From Alcaligenaceae bacterium CGII-47 (GTDB lineage: Bacteria > Pseudomonadota > Gammaproteobacteria > Burkholderiales > Burkholderiaceae_B), in NCBI GenBank assembly GCA_019166125.1, contig JAHTBO010000011.1:1-64000 (forward strand): a DNA stretch of 64,000 nucleotides, given 5' to 3'. The notes under the pieces were generated by a model. That model was not told where the DNA came from. It searched no databases and worked only from the letters and a program-made list of their open reading frames with translations. This document shows positions 25,959 to 34,532 of the stretch, one piece after another. Both the position numbers and the translations under genes were made by a program. The first letter of the stretch is position 1. Each line of letters starts with the position of its first letter.

Positions 25959-26819
25959 TTACCCGTTAAGATCAGGACACAGGAAATCGGACAGCAATTG
26001 CATAAACTCAGCTGCCTTTTCGATCTGAACCCAATGTCCACATTCACCAAAGACATGCAAGTCCGCGTGTGGAATCAGGCGCACCATGCGCTCTGAGACT
26101 TCGAGCGGTATCACCTGGTCGTCACGCCCATGAATAATTAATGTGGGCTGCAGTATTGCACGCAGCGCCGACTCGTCTAACGCCAGCATCTGGATCCCTT
26201 GCTGACGCGGCGGCGGAAACAGCTGCGCGAAGCGGGCCTGCACATCGCTGCGAGTACTGGCTGTGTAGCGCATTGCCACCAGCTCATCAGTAATAATGCT
26301 GTGATCGTAGGCGAACACTTTCATCAGCTCGTGCATGGCGGGAATTGAAGGCTGATATCCCCACACTTTATCGAGACCATCACTGAGCGGGAATGAAACA
26401 CCAACCGATCCCATCAGCACCAAGCGCTTGACGCGTGCCGGATGACGATGCGCCAACGCCAGCGCAATGGCACCGCCGAACGAGTTGCCGACTACGGAGA
26501 CTGAATCAAGTTCTAGCGCATCCAGCAAGCCCAGCAACTGCCCTACCCAGGCATCGCTATCTAGCTTCATGTCACGCGGGCAACTGGTGTAGCCAAAACC
26601 ATACATGTCGGGGGCAATGACCCGGGCTCGCTGTGCCAGCACTGGGATGACGCTGTGCCAATTAGCCCAAGCGGTGACCCCTGGACCCGAGCCGTGGATA
26701 AACAATATTGGTGAACCTTCGCCGCAATCATGATAATTGATGTGACATTCCCCAACCTGGATGGTTTGACCGATCTCAGGGGAAGTTAGAAGTTCTGGAC
26801 TACTCATCTTTAATGCCAC
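25959..26819 (-). CDS. Meta-cleavage-product C-C hydrolase, alpha/beta fold
   Basis: A 286-residue hydrolase of the MhpC/BphD/HsaD family. It has the oxyanion motif FIHGSGPGVTAWANW, the nucleophile VGNSFGGAIALALA, the Asp in IIHGRDDQVIPLE and the His in FGECGHWVQIEKAAEF. It should hydrolyse the vinylogous diketone produced by the extradiol dioxygenase encoded just upstream, giving 2-hydroxypentadienoate plus an acid. Its start overlaps the dioxygenase stop by 20 bp; a second ATG at 26807 would shorten the overlap. A second member of the family lies at 30771-31640 on the other side of the regulators. Confidence 0.9.
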   Translation of the reverse strand: MALKMSSPELLTSPEIGQTIQVGECHINYHDCGEGSPILFIHGSGPGVTAWANWHSVIPVLAQRARVIAPDMYGFGYTSCPRDMKLDSDAWVGQLLGLLDALELDSVSVVGNSFGGAIALALAHRHPARVKRLVLMGSVGVSFPLSDGLDKVWGYQPSIPAMHELMKVFAYDHSIITDELVAMRYTASTRSDVQARFAQLFPPPRQQGIQMLALDESALRAILQPTLIIHGRDDQVIPLEVSERMVRLIPHADLHVFGECGHWVQIEKAAEFMQLLSDFLCPDLNG

Positions 26820-27777
26820 TTGCTTTTTTTTCTAAAGTTTCGGTCGGCAGCGCGATTGGTGCCCGAAGGCCTCGTGCGGACAGCATTTTCAGGATTTTTT
26901 TGGCTTCGTCTCTTTTGTCTTGAGGCAACCAGCTGCGATCGTGTCCCCACAAACTTAGGCCAGCCAGATCCTCGACCTGCCAATCGTCATCAATTAGGCG
27001 GCCCGCCCAACCCAGCTCCAGCATCCAGCCATCAGGCGTGTAGAGATAAAACGACGTAACATGGTCATTAATATGGCGTCCCAGTGAGACTGCAATCGAC
27101 TCGGGTTTTTCCAGCGCCATGTCATACGCCCGACCAACATCGTCCCAATCGTTGTACTCGAGCATCAGATGGTGTACAGCGGCTCCACGGCCTGTATTGG
27201 CTAATCCCAATGTGTGATGACGCGGATTCACATGCAGGAACTCGATCGGAAACAGCGTGTTCCCGTAGTCACTGGTCTTAAAATGTAAGGTATCTTTATA
27301 GAGGGCACTCATTTCGGAATGCTGTGCGGTACCCAGTGCCACATGGCCAATCCCCAGCTCCCCAGTGCGAAAGCCTCCGATCGGCCGTCCTGGCTGCAGG
27401 GCGCTACCTGCATCCTTCAAGCCCCACGCCACCTCTACACGCGCCCCATCGGGATCGATGAAATAGAACATGTTCGCGACGCCGCGCAACGCAATCTCGT
27501 CAGCAGTACCCGAAAAAACCGAATATCCGGCGCGATTGAGGTCGACTGTTGTCTGCGCCAACGCAGCTTCGTTCTCTACCTCGAAACCCATTGTTAACTT
27601 CGGATTGCCGTCAGTTGGCAACACCAGCAAGCGTTGGATTTTGTCATCCATCCGCATGCGCACTGCGGCGCCCTGATTGAGCACATCGACTTGCAGGCCA
27701 ATCAAACTGGTCCCTATTGCGCACCATTCGGTCAACTTTGGCGTAGAAATCACTACATAGGCAAGTGCCTTAATCAT
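26800..27777 (-). CDS. Class I (VOC-fold) extradiol dioxygenase, BphC/HsaC-like
   Basis: A 325-residue two-domain vicinal-oxygen-chelate enzyme. The N-terminal non-catalytic repeat is followed by the catalytic repeat with the iron ligands His in GELGIGHVALGT, His in AAVHHLMLEYNDWDDVGRAYD and Glu in YTPDGWMLELGW. The motif HHLMLEYNDWDDVGRA is typical of bicyclic or side-chain-bearing catechol dioxygenases (BphC, HsaC, TesB). The C-terminal 50 residues (LPQDKRDEAKKILKMLSARG and beyond) are extra. It overlaps the GntR gene by 4 bp and the hydrolase by 20 bp. It is evolutionarily unrelated to the MhpB-type dioxygenase 2 kb away. Confidence 0.9.
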   Translation of the reverse strand: MIKALAYVVISTPKLTEWCAIGTSLIGLQVDVLNQGAAVRMRMDDKIQRLLVLPTDGNPKLTMGFEVENEAALAQTTVDLNRAGYSVFSGTADEIALRGVANMFYFIDPDGARVEVAWGLKDAGSALQPGRPIGGFRTGELGIGHVALGTAQHSEMSALYKDTLHFKTSDYGNTLFPIEFLHVNPRHHTLGLANTGRGAAVHHLMLEYNDWDDVGRAYDMALEKPESIAVSLGRHINDHVTSFYLYTPDGWMLELGWAGRLIDDDWQVEDLAGLSLWGHDRSWLPQDKRDEAKKILKMLSARGLRAPIALPTETLEKKASGIKDE

Positions 27778-28505
27778 TGTTTATCTCCTTTTTTGCTCTC
27801 GGCCGTGTCATGATGCATCGCTGCCAACACATTGGCGCCAGTGCGCTCGATATGTGATCTGAGAATTTCGGAAGCCAGATCAACATTGCGCTCTAATGCC
27901 GCCTGATACATAGACTGGTGATCCTGCGCAACATTCTGATCTGGCTGGTGTGCCTTTAAGAAAACACGGCGATACCGATCACCCATCCCATGCAGCATTT
28001 GACAAAAGCGCATCAATATTGGGGAACCACACGCGTCTATCAGCGTGTCATGAAATGCATGGTGGCGCTCCTCCCACTGAGAAACCTCATCCACCAACCA
28101 ATGCTGTTTTTCAAGATGAATTTTTTCAAAATTCTTGAGTCGCTGAAAAGCCGTCATCAAACGTAGCTCCCAGTCTTCATCGCCAAGGAGGATGGATTGA
28201 CGCAACGCCTTCAGCTCCATGTCCAATCGAAGCGTTTTAATATCGATGAACTCTTCGATGCTGACCGGCGCAACGCGGTACCCACGCTGGCCAGTTGGAA
28301 CCAGCAGACCTTCCGCCACCAATCGGGACAACCCCTCGCGGATTGGGCTTAGGCTGATGTTGAATTTTTCACGCAACTCATCGAGCTGAATCCGCTCACC
28401 CGGAATCCGGCTTCCTGCCAAGATTTCCACACGCAGACCATCAGCAAAGTCTGTGGCAAGAGAGGTTGCTGTGTGGGGAGCTCTCGTTTCTGTATTCATA
28501 AACAT
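27774..28505 (-). CDS. GntR-family regulator with FCD domain
   Basis: A 243-residue regulator. The GntR winged helix is at about 20-80 (GERIQLDELREKFNISLSPIREGLSRLVAEGLLVPTGQRGYRVAPV), followed by an FCD effector domain with the metal- or ligand-binding pattern DMELKALRQSI...ERHHAFHDTLIDACG...DHQSMYQAALERN. The ATG at 28505 is 12 bp after an AAGG; a TTG at 28514 and an ATG at 28499 are alternatives. Its stop overlaps the start of the dioxygenase gene by 4 bp, so it heads the meta-cleavage/TRAP operon and probably represses it until a substrate or intermediate binds. Confidence 0.87.
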   Translation of the reverse strand: MFMNTETRAPHTATSLATDFADGLRVEILAGSRIPGERIQLDELREKFNISLSPIREGLSRLVAEGLLVPTGQRGYRVAPVSIEEFIDIKTLRLDMELKALRQSILLGDEDWELRLMTAFQRLKNFEKIHLEKQHWLVDEVSQWEERHHAFHDTLIDACGSPILMRFCQMLHGMGDRYRRVFLKAHQPDQNVAQDHQSMYQAALERNVDLASEILRSHIERTGANVLAAMHHDTAESKKGDKQ

Positions 28506-28702
28506 TAAATCCAATACCTTCTATGTGAAATAGGAATCCACCCGATTCGCGTACCCAAATTGCTTGCGTATGGACGCCTAGAACATCCTTAATCTTATAT
28601 AAAATACATCATCCGTATCGCATTACATCATACGAAACGACATACGTGTGATTTAATTTCGAATTTAAGGGCAAACACCTATACAAGAGCAGATCGATAC
28701 AA

Positions 28703-28721
28703 TTGTTGATCTAATCAACAA
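28703..28721. promoter_or_regulatory. Inverted repeat TTGTTGAT-CTA-ATCAACAA
   Basis: Perfect 8 bp arms with a 3 bp spacer, in the 232 bp interval between the end of the IclR gene (28738) and the GntR start (28505). It is about 200 bp upstream of the GntR gene. The short spacer and lack of a T-run favour a protein-binding site over a terminator. The GntR/FCD regulator or IclR are candidates. Confidence 0.35.
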
Positions 28722-28737
28722 ACACTTTTGCAAAGTT

Positions 28738-29553
28738 TTAGCCACGCTGCATATGCGCCGTCTCTTTGGAGATCTCATCTGCGAGGCTGCGTAACAGGGG
28801 CACATAGCGAGTCGCAATCTCACGATCAGAGACCAACTGACTTGGCATAATCAAATTAACCGCGCCGACCACATGCTCACCAAAGCGTATCGGTAGACCA
28901 ATGGCAGTTATATTGGCCTCAGCTGCCCATTCGCCCTTGTTCAAGGCATATCCTCTTCGGCGCGTTTCGCGAAGGATTCGCTTTACATAGGCATCGTCTT
29001 TCGCCATTTCTCCAATAGCGTCGGTACGCTCTCGTAACAACGCCAGCGTCGCCTGCCGCTCTCCATCCGTGCACCAACTCAACCATGCACGACCAAGTGC
29101 TGAGATCAGCATCGGGATACGGTTGCCGATCATGGCACGATGCTGCGAAAGTAGGCTGATACGATGGGTGGACTCTCGCACGATCATGAATCCGGCATCT
29201 GGGGTGGCTAAGTCACTTGGCCAGGATAAAGTGCGCAGATGAGTACGCATTGCAGGGACGGCTACGTGGTCGATCCAATCGGAGCTCACATATCCCTCTG
29301 ACAATCGTCTGACCTCGAACCGCAAAGCATAAGACAGGCCTTCGTCCCGGTGCTGTACCAAGCCTTCGATCCTCAAGGTCTCCAGCAGACGTTTGACCGT
29401 GGTGCGATGAAGCCCTGTCATACGGGCAAGTTCCATCACGCCCCCTATGCCACCGGGCATTGCGTTCAAAGCCCGCAGAACCGCCAATCCTCGACTTAAT
29501 CCACGTACTTCGCGATAAACCGCGACGGGGGAATCATTGGTGACACGGGTCAT
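28738..29553 (-). CDS. mhpR: IclR-family regulator, MhpR-like
   Basis: A 271-residue IclR protein. The N-terminal winged helix is at about 17-75 (GLSRGLAVLRALNAMPGGIGGVMELARMTGLHRTTVKRLLETLRIEGLV), and the effector domain runs from about 90 to the end (HRISLLSQHRAMIGNRIPMLISALGRAWLSW, RRRGYALNKGEWAAEANITAIGLPI). E. coli MhpR is an IclR-type activator of 3-(3-hydroxyphenyl)propionate degradation. This gene is divergent from an mhpB-like gene, and a near-copy of the known MhpR operator lies between them at 29570-29586. Together these make an MhpR function likely; the effector remains unproven. Confidence 0.82.
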   Translation of the reverse strand: MTRVTNDSPVAVYREVRGLSRGLAVLRALNAMPGGIGGVMELARMTGLHRTTVKRLLETLRIEGLVQHRDEGLSYALRFEVRRLSEGYVSSDWIDHVAVPAMRTHLRTLSWPSDLATPDAGFMIVRESTHRISLLSQHRAMIGNRIPMLISALGRAWLSWCTDGERQATLALLRERTDAIGEMAKDDAYVKRILRETRRRGYALNKGEWAAEANITAIGLPIRFGEHVVGAVNLIMPSQLVSDREIATRYVPLLRSLADEISKETAHMQRG

Positions 29554-29569
29554 CTCGCAGCTCCTTATT

Positions 29570-29586
29570 AGTGCACTCTGTGCACC
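29570..29586. promoter_or_regulatory. MhpR-type operator, AGTGCACTCTGTGCACC
   Basis: Two GTGCAC half-sites separated by TCT, 17 bp after the IclR start and 99 bp before the mhpB-like ATG. The E. coli MhpR operator, as I recall it from the literature, is GGTGCACCTGGTGCACA, which has the same half-sites and spacing. This links the divergent IclR gene and the mhpB-mhpC genes as a regulatory unit. Confidence 0.7.
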
Positions 29587-29684
29587 TACTGTACAGCGAT
29601 CGCCGTTCCTCAGACACTGCCATGCCTACGCAGCGAACTGCGCGTAGATTGCAACGTAACTAAGCTCATCAGGATGACAAAATT

Positions 29685-30626
29685 ATGGAACGTGCTTTTC
29701 TCGGAATGTCTCACTCGCCACTGATGGGGCTTAACCCTGTGGCACCTACAGTCGCGCACGGATTGGAATCGGCTATTGCCACAGCCCGTGAACAAGTTCT
29801 GGCCTTCTCGCCAGAACTTGTTGTGCTCGTGGGACCGGATCATTACAACGGCTTCTTCAACGAGTTGATGCCGCCATTTTGCGTTGGTACACAGGCGCGC
29901 TCTGTCGGCGACTATCTGACGCCTGCTGGCGACCTCAACGTGGATTCAGGCACCGCTGTGGCATTGGCCGAGCGATTGATGAATGAGGACTTCGACCCCG
30001 CCCTCTCGCACCGCATGCAGGTTGACCACGGCTTTGCGCAGCCTCTCCAAATGCTGTGGGGTGGTCTGGACACACCACCTATACTGCCAATTTTCCTCAA
30101 CGCAGTCGCACAACCAGGCATTCCACGCCTGCGGCGCTGTTATGCGCTGGGGCAAGCCATTGGGCGCTTTCTTGACGATGAGCCGCGACGCGCCTTGCTT
30201 ATCGGCTCCGGTGGACTTTCGCATGAGCCTCCTGTGCCCACGCTTTCGCACCCGGATGCGGCGGTTCGAGAGCGCATCACCCGCCGCAATGAGCCAACAC
30301 CAGCAGAGCGAGAAGCCAAGACACAGCGCGTGATGGCTGCAGGACGTGCACTGGCAGCGGGCGATAGTTCGATAAAGCCGATTAACCCGACGTGGGATTG
30401 GCACTGGATGGACAGCTTGGCCGCTGACACCACCGCTTTGGATGCGCTTTGCGCCATGACAGAAGAGAGCATTGAGCGAGACGCAGGCCTATCGGCCCAC
30501 GAGTCCAAAAGCTGGCTAGTGGCGCGCAGTGCGCTATCCACTACGCGCCCGCTGTCGTGCACCCTACGCTATTATCAGGCCATTCCAGAATATATTGCTG
30601 GATTCGGTCTGTTGTTACTGAAATGA
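29685..30626 (+). CDS. mhpB: 2,3-dihydroxyphenylpropionate 1,2-dioxygenase, MhpB-like
   Basis: A 313-residue class III (LigB-superfamily) extradiol dioxygenase. The first metal His is in FLGMSHSPLMGLNPVAP, the second in VLVGPDHYNGFFNELMPPFCVG, and the catalytic His is in GSGGLSHEPPVP. HRMQVDHGFAQPLQMLWGG is also characteristic of MhpB. It cleaves catechols with a three-carbon acid side chain, such as 2,3-dihydroxyphenylpropionate or 2,3-dihydroxycinnamate. It is the first gene rightward of the MhpR-type operator and is followed after 144 bp by an MhpC-like hydrolase. No mono-oxygenase (mhpA) or mhpT is visible here. Confidence 0.9.
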   Translation: MERAFLGMSHSPLMGLNPVAPTVAHGLESAIATAREQVLAFSPELVVLVGPDHYNGFFNELMPPFCVGTQARSVGDYLTPAGDLNVDSGTAVALAERLMNEDFDPALSHRMQVDHGFAQPLQMLWGGLDTPPILPIFLNAVAQPGIPRLRRCYALGQAIGRFLDDEPRRALLIGSGGLSHEPPVPTLSHPDAAVRERITRRNEPTPAEREAKTQRVMAAGRALAAGDSSIKPINPTWDWHWMDSLAADTTALDALCAMTEESIERDAGLSAHESKSWLVARSALSTTRPLSCTLRYYQAIPEYIAGFGLLLLK

Positions 30627-30631
30627 CGCCA

Positions 30632-30671
30632 TTGGACAGGAACGCAGAAAAATTCATCAATCTGTGTCCAA
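30632..30671 (+). other. Weak hairpin between mhpB and mhpC
   Basis: TTGGACA (30632-30638) is complementary to TGTCCAA (30665-30671) across a 26-base loop in the 144 bp gap. It could be an mRNA processing or partial termination element. No T-run follows, and a chance origin is possible. Confidence 0.2.
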
Positions 30672-30770
30672 GCCAATGCGCAAGGGCATCTTCACCACCA
30701 CCCATCATGAGTGAGACCGGTTGAACCTCAACTACAGCGCGTCTCTCATCGACACAACAGGAGCCATTCC

Positions 30771-31640
30771 ATGCCAATCCGAAACAGTCCCATTACCGAA
30801 TCATCGACGAGCCGTTTCGTGCGCATCAACGAAAAAGATTTTGACCTTCAGTTGCACTACAACGATACCGGTTCCGCCAAACAGACCGTCGTCATGCTCC
30901 ACGGATCGGGCCCCGGTGCCAGTGGTTGGGCCAACTTTAATCGTAATATAGAGCCGCTGATGGCTGCAGGCTATCGTGTCATTCTGTTGGACTGTCCAGG
31001 CTGGAGCAAAAGCGACACCGTGATTTGCAAGGGTTCACGCTCTGAACTGAACGCGCGTGCGCTCAAGGGTCTCATGGACACCATCGGTCTAGACAAGGCA
31101 CATATAATCGGCAACTCGATGGGCGGGCACAGCGCGGTGGCCTTCGCGCTTGCCCACCCAGAGCGCGTGGACAAGCTGGTGCTGATGGGTGGCGGTACCG
31201 GTGGCGTCAGCGCCTTCTCTCCCATGCCTACTGAAGGCATAAAACTCATCGGAGCACTCTACCGAACACCCACCATCGAAAACCTTAAACGCATGATGAA
31301 TGTGTTTGTATACGACACGAGCCAACTGACTGAGGCACTTTTTCAGACTCGGTTAGAAAATATGCTTACACGTCTTGACCATCTGGAGAACTTCGTCAAG
31401 AGTGTCGAGGCCAATCCAAAGCAGTTCCCCGACGTCGGCCACCGACTTGGCGAGATCGCCGCTCCCACATTGGTGATCTGGGGGCGAGACGACCGCTTCG
31501 TGCCTCTGGACACTGGGTTGCGACTAATCACCGGTCTACAAGATGCACAGTTACACGTCTTCAGCCGCTGCGGCCATTGGGCGCAGTGGGAACACGCGGA
31601 CAAGTTCAACCGCATGGTGCTGGATTTCCTAACGCACTGA
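30771..31640 (+). CDS. mhpC: 2-hydroxy-6-oxonona-2,4-dienedioate-type C-C hydrolase, MhpC-like
   Basis: An alpha/beta hydrolase of 289 residues from the ATG at 30771, which has an AGGAG site 7 bp upstream; the longer reading from 30711 adds 20 residues without family similarity. The oxyanion motif is [18 protein letters not shown], the nucleophile [20 protein letters not shown], the Asp is in [13 protein letters not shown] and the His in [16 protein letters not shown]. It would hydrolyse the ring-cleavage product of the MhpB-like enzyme to 2-hydroxypentadienoate and a dicarboxylate such as succinate or fumarate. It converges on the hydantoinase-like gene, 7 bp between stops. Confidence 0.9.
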   Translation: MPIRNSPITESSTSRFVRINEKDFDLQLHYNDTGSAKQTVVMLHGSGPGASGWANFNRNIEPLMAAGYRVILLDCPGWSKSDTVICKGSRSELNARALKGLMDTIGLDKAHIIGNSMGGHSAVAFALAHPERVDKLVLMGGGTGGVSAFSPMPTEGIKLIGALYRTPTIENLKRMMNVFVYDTSQLTEALFQTRLENMLTRLDHLENFVKSVEANPKQFPDVGHRLGEIAAPTLVIWGRDDRFVPLDTGLRLITGLQDAQLHVFSRCGHWAQWEHADKFNRMVLDFLTH

Positions 31641-31647
31641 CGCACTA

Positions 31648-33057
31648 TCAGATAGATCCAATCGGCTTACCACAAGGCATGAACTCTCCGGCCCCCTCTG
31701 TGCCCACAAACCCGAAGTCCTTGCTGATTAGTCGCCCACGAGAGAATGTCATCATGGGCCAGCCCCTTACAGTCGTCCCCTCATAGGGCGTGTAATCCAC
31801 GTTGTGATGCAGGCGCTCGTTGCGTATCGTGACCTCACGCGCAGGATCCCACAACACCAGATCCGCGTCGGCACCCACCATGATTGAGCCCTTACGGGGA
31901 TAGAGCCCATACAGCTTGGCCGGCTGGGTGGATGTCAAAGCCACAAACTGATGGATATTGATCCGCCCACCTACCACCCCACCCGAGAACAACAGCGGGA
32001 GGCGCGTCTCGAGCCCCGGAATGCCATTGGGGATATGCTGGAATTTCTGCTCTTTGCCATTAAGCTTTTTCCCCTGAGGATCCTCGTAGGAGAACGGGGC
32101 ATGGTCTGAGGAAAACACTGAAAATACATTGCCCGCCAACGCCCGCCACACGGCCTCTTGATTCTGGGCATCGCGCGGCGGCGGGCTGCATACACACTTC
32201 GCCCCCTCGTAGCCATCCTGATCCAGGTCCTCGGCAGTCAGGTACAAGTATTGCGGACAGGTTTCAGCAAAGATCTTTTGGCCGCGACCCTGTGCCCAAC
32301 GTATCTGCTCGATCGCCTCCTGGCCAGACACATGGACGATCAGGATCGGTACGTCCACCAATTCAGCAAAGGTAATCGCCCGATGGGTGGCCTCGCGCTC
32401 AACCAGTTCTGGCCGTGCGGCCGCATGATATTTAGGCGCGGTATGCCCGGCGGCATCCAGCCGTTGCGTCAGCCAGGCAATGCAATCCGTGCTCTCGGCA
32501 TGCACCATGACCAGGGCGCCTGTGCGACGCGCCACATCCAGCACATCCAGAATCTGACGATCATTGAGCTTCAGATCATCGTAGGTCATGTACACCTTGA
32601 ACGAGGTATAGCCTTCACTGATCAATTCAGGTAACTCAACATCCAGAACGTGCTGCGTCGGGTCTGACACAATCAGATGGAAAGCATAATCGACGGCAGA
32701 TTGACCCTGTGCGCGCTGATGATAGTCCTCTACCGCAGCGCGCAGGGACTGTCCCTTGGCCTGAGCAGCGAAAGGAATAATCGTCGTGGTCCCACCGCAG
32801 GCTGCCGAGCGTGAGCCGCTACGAAAATCATCAGCCATGCGCAGGCCAAATCCCATCGGCTGATCCAGATGACAGTGCGCGTCGACCCCCCCAGGCAACA
32901 CCAGCAGGCCGGTGGCATCCACCGTTTCGGTTGCGCTGCCCAGATCATGACCCAGGGCGGCGATCTTACCCGCGCGAATACCAATATCACACGTAAAACG
33001 ATCAGACGCCGTGACGACATCGGCATGCGTGATGATCAAATCAAACTTCGAACTCAT
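31648..33057 (-). CDS. hydA: Dihydropyrimidinase/hydantoinase-like cyclic amidohydrolase
   Basis: A 469-residue amidohydrolase. The binuclear-metal HxH is in GGVDAHCHLDQPMGFG, the carboxylated Lys in GYTSFKVYMTYDDL, with a His in VHAESTDC and VHVSGQEAIEQI, and FSSDHAPFSYED supplies the late Asp. FAETCPQYLYLTAEDL is typical of hydantoinases. The enzyme opens cyclic ureides or imides such as dihydropyrimidines and hydantoins. The ATG at 33057 has a CTGGAG site and removes 30 non-family residues of a longer reading. It is divergent from a TRAP operon that ends in an Asp/Glu-racemase-superfamily enzyme. Its true substrate is unknown. Confidence 0.88.
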   Translation of the reverse strand: MSSKFDLIITHADVVTASDRFTCDIGIRAGKIAALGHDLGSATETVDATGLLVLPGGVDAHCHLDQPMGFGLRMADDFRSGSRSAACGGTTTIIPFAAQAKGQSLRAAVEDYHQRAQGQSAVDYAFHLIVSDPTQHVLDVELPELISEGYTSFKVYMTYDDLKLNDRQILDVLDVARRTGALVMVHAESTDCIAWLTQRLDAAGHTAPKYHAAARPELVEREATHRAITFAELVDVPILIVHVSGQEAIEQIRWAQGRGQKIFAETCPQYLYLTAEDLDQDGYEGAKCVCSPPPRDAQNQEAVWRALAGNVFSVFSSDHAPFSYEDPQGKKLNGKEQKFQHIPNGIPGLETRLPLLFSGGVVGGRINIHQFVALTSTQPAKLYGLYPRKGSIMVGADADLVLWDPAREVTIRNERLHHNVDYTPYEGTTVRGWPMMTFSRGRLISKDFGFVGTEGAGEFMPCGKPIGSI

Positions 33058-33458
33058 ATCCACTCCAGAAAAACCAAGCCGAACTACGCAGTTACTTGCC
33101 CCCGGCGCCACGACTAGATGATAAATATCGATGAATATTGTGGACATCAGTGTTTACACTTAGTTGATCGATTTCAATCCATATATGACCCGCTTATCTA
33201 TCTAAATTAAATCATATAAATCAATATGTTAGATATATATAAAAGGCAATTGAAGCGTTTAGAGAAAGCATGAATATCACGACGAAACCAGGTAATTCCA
33301 AAAATTATGGATAAAATTCTTTGACTTTTTGTACACAAAATAGATATGCTGTAAAAAAGCAAAAATGACCTAATCAGCAAGCATGCCAATCGTCCTTGAT
33401 CCGGTACTAGCGAACTGAAAGTCATCAACAAAAAGCCAATACGGCTAAGGAGACTGAA
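33058..33458. other. AT-rich divergent intergenic region
   Basis: Four hundred bases without a supported gene between the hydantoinase-like gene and dctP of system 3. The stretch around 33160-33360 is much richer in A and T than the flanking genes. It holds one convincing promoter/operator (33321-33350, listed separately) reading toward dctP. The hydantoinase promoter should be in its left part, but no clear boxes were recognised. A short AT-rich open frame on the minus strand here lacks any coding character. Confidence 0.6.
33321..33350 (+). promoter_or_regulatory. Sigma-70-like promoter with embedded GntR-type operator
   Basis: The -35 box is TTGACT (33321-33326) and the -10 is TATGCT (33345-33350), 18 bp apart, reading toward dctP at 33459. 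The spacer contains TTTTGT-AC-ACAAAA (33327-33340), an inverted repeat that fits the TNGT-N-ACNA pattern of GntR/FCD operators. A bound protein would occlude both boxes. The GntR/FCD gene at the end of this operon (37317) is the natural candidate repressor. Confidence 0.55.
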
Positions 33459-34511
33459 ATGAAACCTCTGATCTATTTCGCAGCAGTTGCGTTCGCGTGT
33501 GTCGCCACAACAAGTTCCTGGGCAGAGCCCGCAAGCCTCAAAGTACTCGGCAACTTTACGGGCAATAAAAAACAGGTCGATCTCGTCGAGCGTCCATTCT
33601 TCGAAGGACTGGCCAAGCAGGCCGACATCACCAGCCGCATCGCTTATAGTCCGATGGATCTGGTCAACGTCAAGGGTGCTGACGCCATGCGCCTGCTCAA
33701 ATCCGGTGCATTCGATATTGCATCCGTACAGATCGGATTAGCGGCTCGCGACGACCCGTTCCTCGAGGGCATCGATCTGGCCGGCGTCGCCACTAACATC
33801 GCTGACCAGAAAAAGGCCGTTGACGCGTACCGCGAGGAGTTCGACCGGGAAATTCAGGCGAAATTCAATTCCAAAGTCCTGACACTTTGGCCCTTCGGCC
33901 CCCAAATCCTATTTTGCAAAAAGCCCATGGAAAGCCTAGAGGACTTCAAGGGCACCAAGATCCGCACCTTTACCACCTCTATGGCGACAATGATCCAAGG
34001 GCTGGGCGGATCACCCGTCACGCTGCAGTACGCAGAGGTTTATCTTGCCTTACAGCGCGGCGTGGCCGACTGTGGTGTCACCGCCTCTTCAGCCGGTAAT
34101 GGTGGAAAGTGGCCAGAGGTCACAAAGTATCTACTTCCTCTTGCTGTCTCGAACTCCATGCAAGGTCACTTCATTAACCTGGATACTTGGAAAAAATTCA
34201 CACCAGAGCAGCAGCAGAAACTCACGACTGCCTTCAAGGGTATGGAAGACCAAATGTGGAAGCTGGCCTCAGACGTCATGGAGGATGCAACGAACTGCAA
34301 CACAGGCGAGGCGTCCTGCAAAGAGCACACCAAGTACGACATGACCCTGAATGCCGTCACGCCCGAAGAAGCCGCCGGTCTTAAAGAGGTGGTTAATCAG
34401 AAAGTGCTGCCCGAATGGGGTCAGCACTGTAATGCCGTCGTTCCTGATTGCACACAGCGCTGGAATGATACCGTCGGCAAGGCCATGGGCTACACCATTT
34501 CAGTGAAATAG
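33459..34511 (+). CDS. dctP: TRAP substrate-binding protein, DctP family (system 3)
   Basis: A 350-residue periplasmic receptor with a signal peptide (FAAVAFACVATTSSWAEP, cleavage near residue 22). DctP features include LKVLGNFTGNKKQVDLVERPFFEGLAKQADI, AMRLLKSGAFDIASVQIG and LEDFKGTKIRTFTTSMATMIQGLGGSPVTLQYAEVYLALQRGVADCGVT, with the Arg in KIRTFT as probable ligand anchor. It is less like the receptors of systems 1, 2 and 4 and contains several Cys residues (NCNTGEASCKEH). It heads a rightward operon behind the promoter at 33321-33350. Confidence 0.88.
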   Translation: MKPLIYFAAVAFACVATTSSWAEPASLKVLGNFTGNKKQVDLVERPFFEGLAKQADITSRIAYSPMDLVNVKGADAMRLLKSGAFDIASVQIGLAARDDPFLEGIDLAGVATNIADQKKAVDAYREEFDREIQAKFNSKVLTLWPFGPQILFCKKPMESLEDFKGTKIRTFTTSMATMIQGLGGSPVTLQYAEVYLALQRGVADCGVTASSAGNGGKWPEVTKYLLPLAVSNSMQGHFINLDTWKKFTPEQQQKLTTAFKGMEDQMWKLASDVMEDATNCNTGEASCKEHTKYDMTLNAVTPEEAAGLKEVVNQKVLPEWGQHCNAVVPDCTQRWNDTVGKAMGYTISVK

Positions 34512-34532
34512 ACCCGACCAAGGAGAAGACCC

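Noticed and set aside
30632-30671. Intrinsic terminator between mhpB and mhpC
   Set aside because: The loop is long and no T-run follows; kept only as a weak hairpin.
33207-33431. Minus-strand 74-codon frame in the AT-rich interval
   Set aside because: AT-rich non-coding composition, no ribosome site, and it overlaps a convincing promoter/operator.
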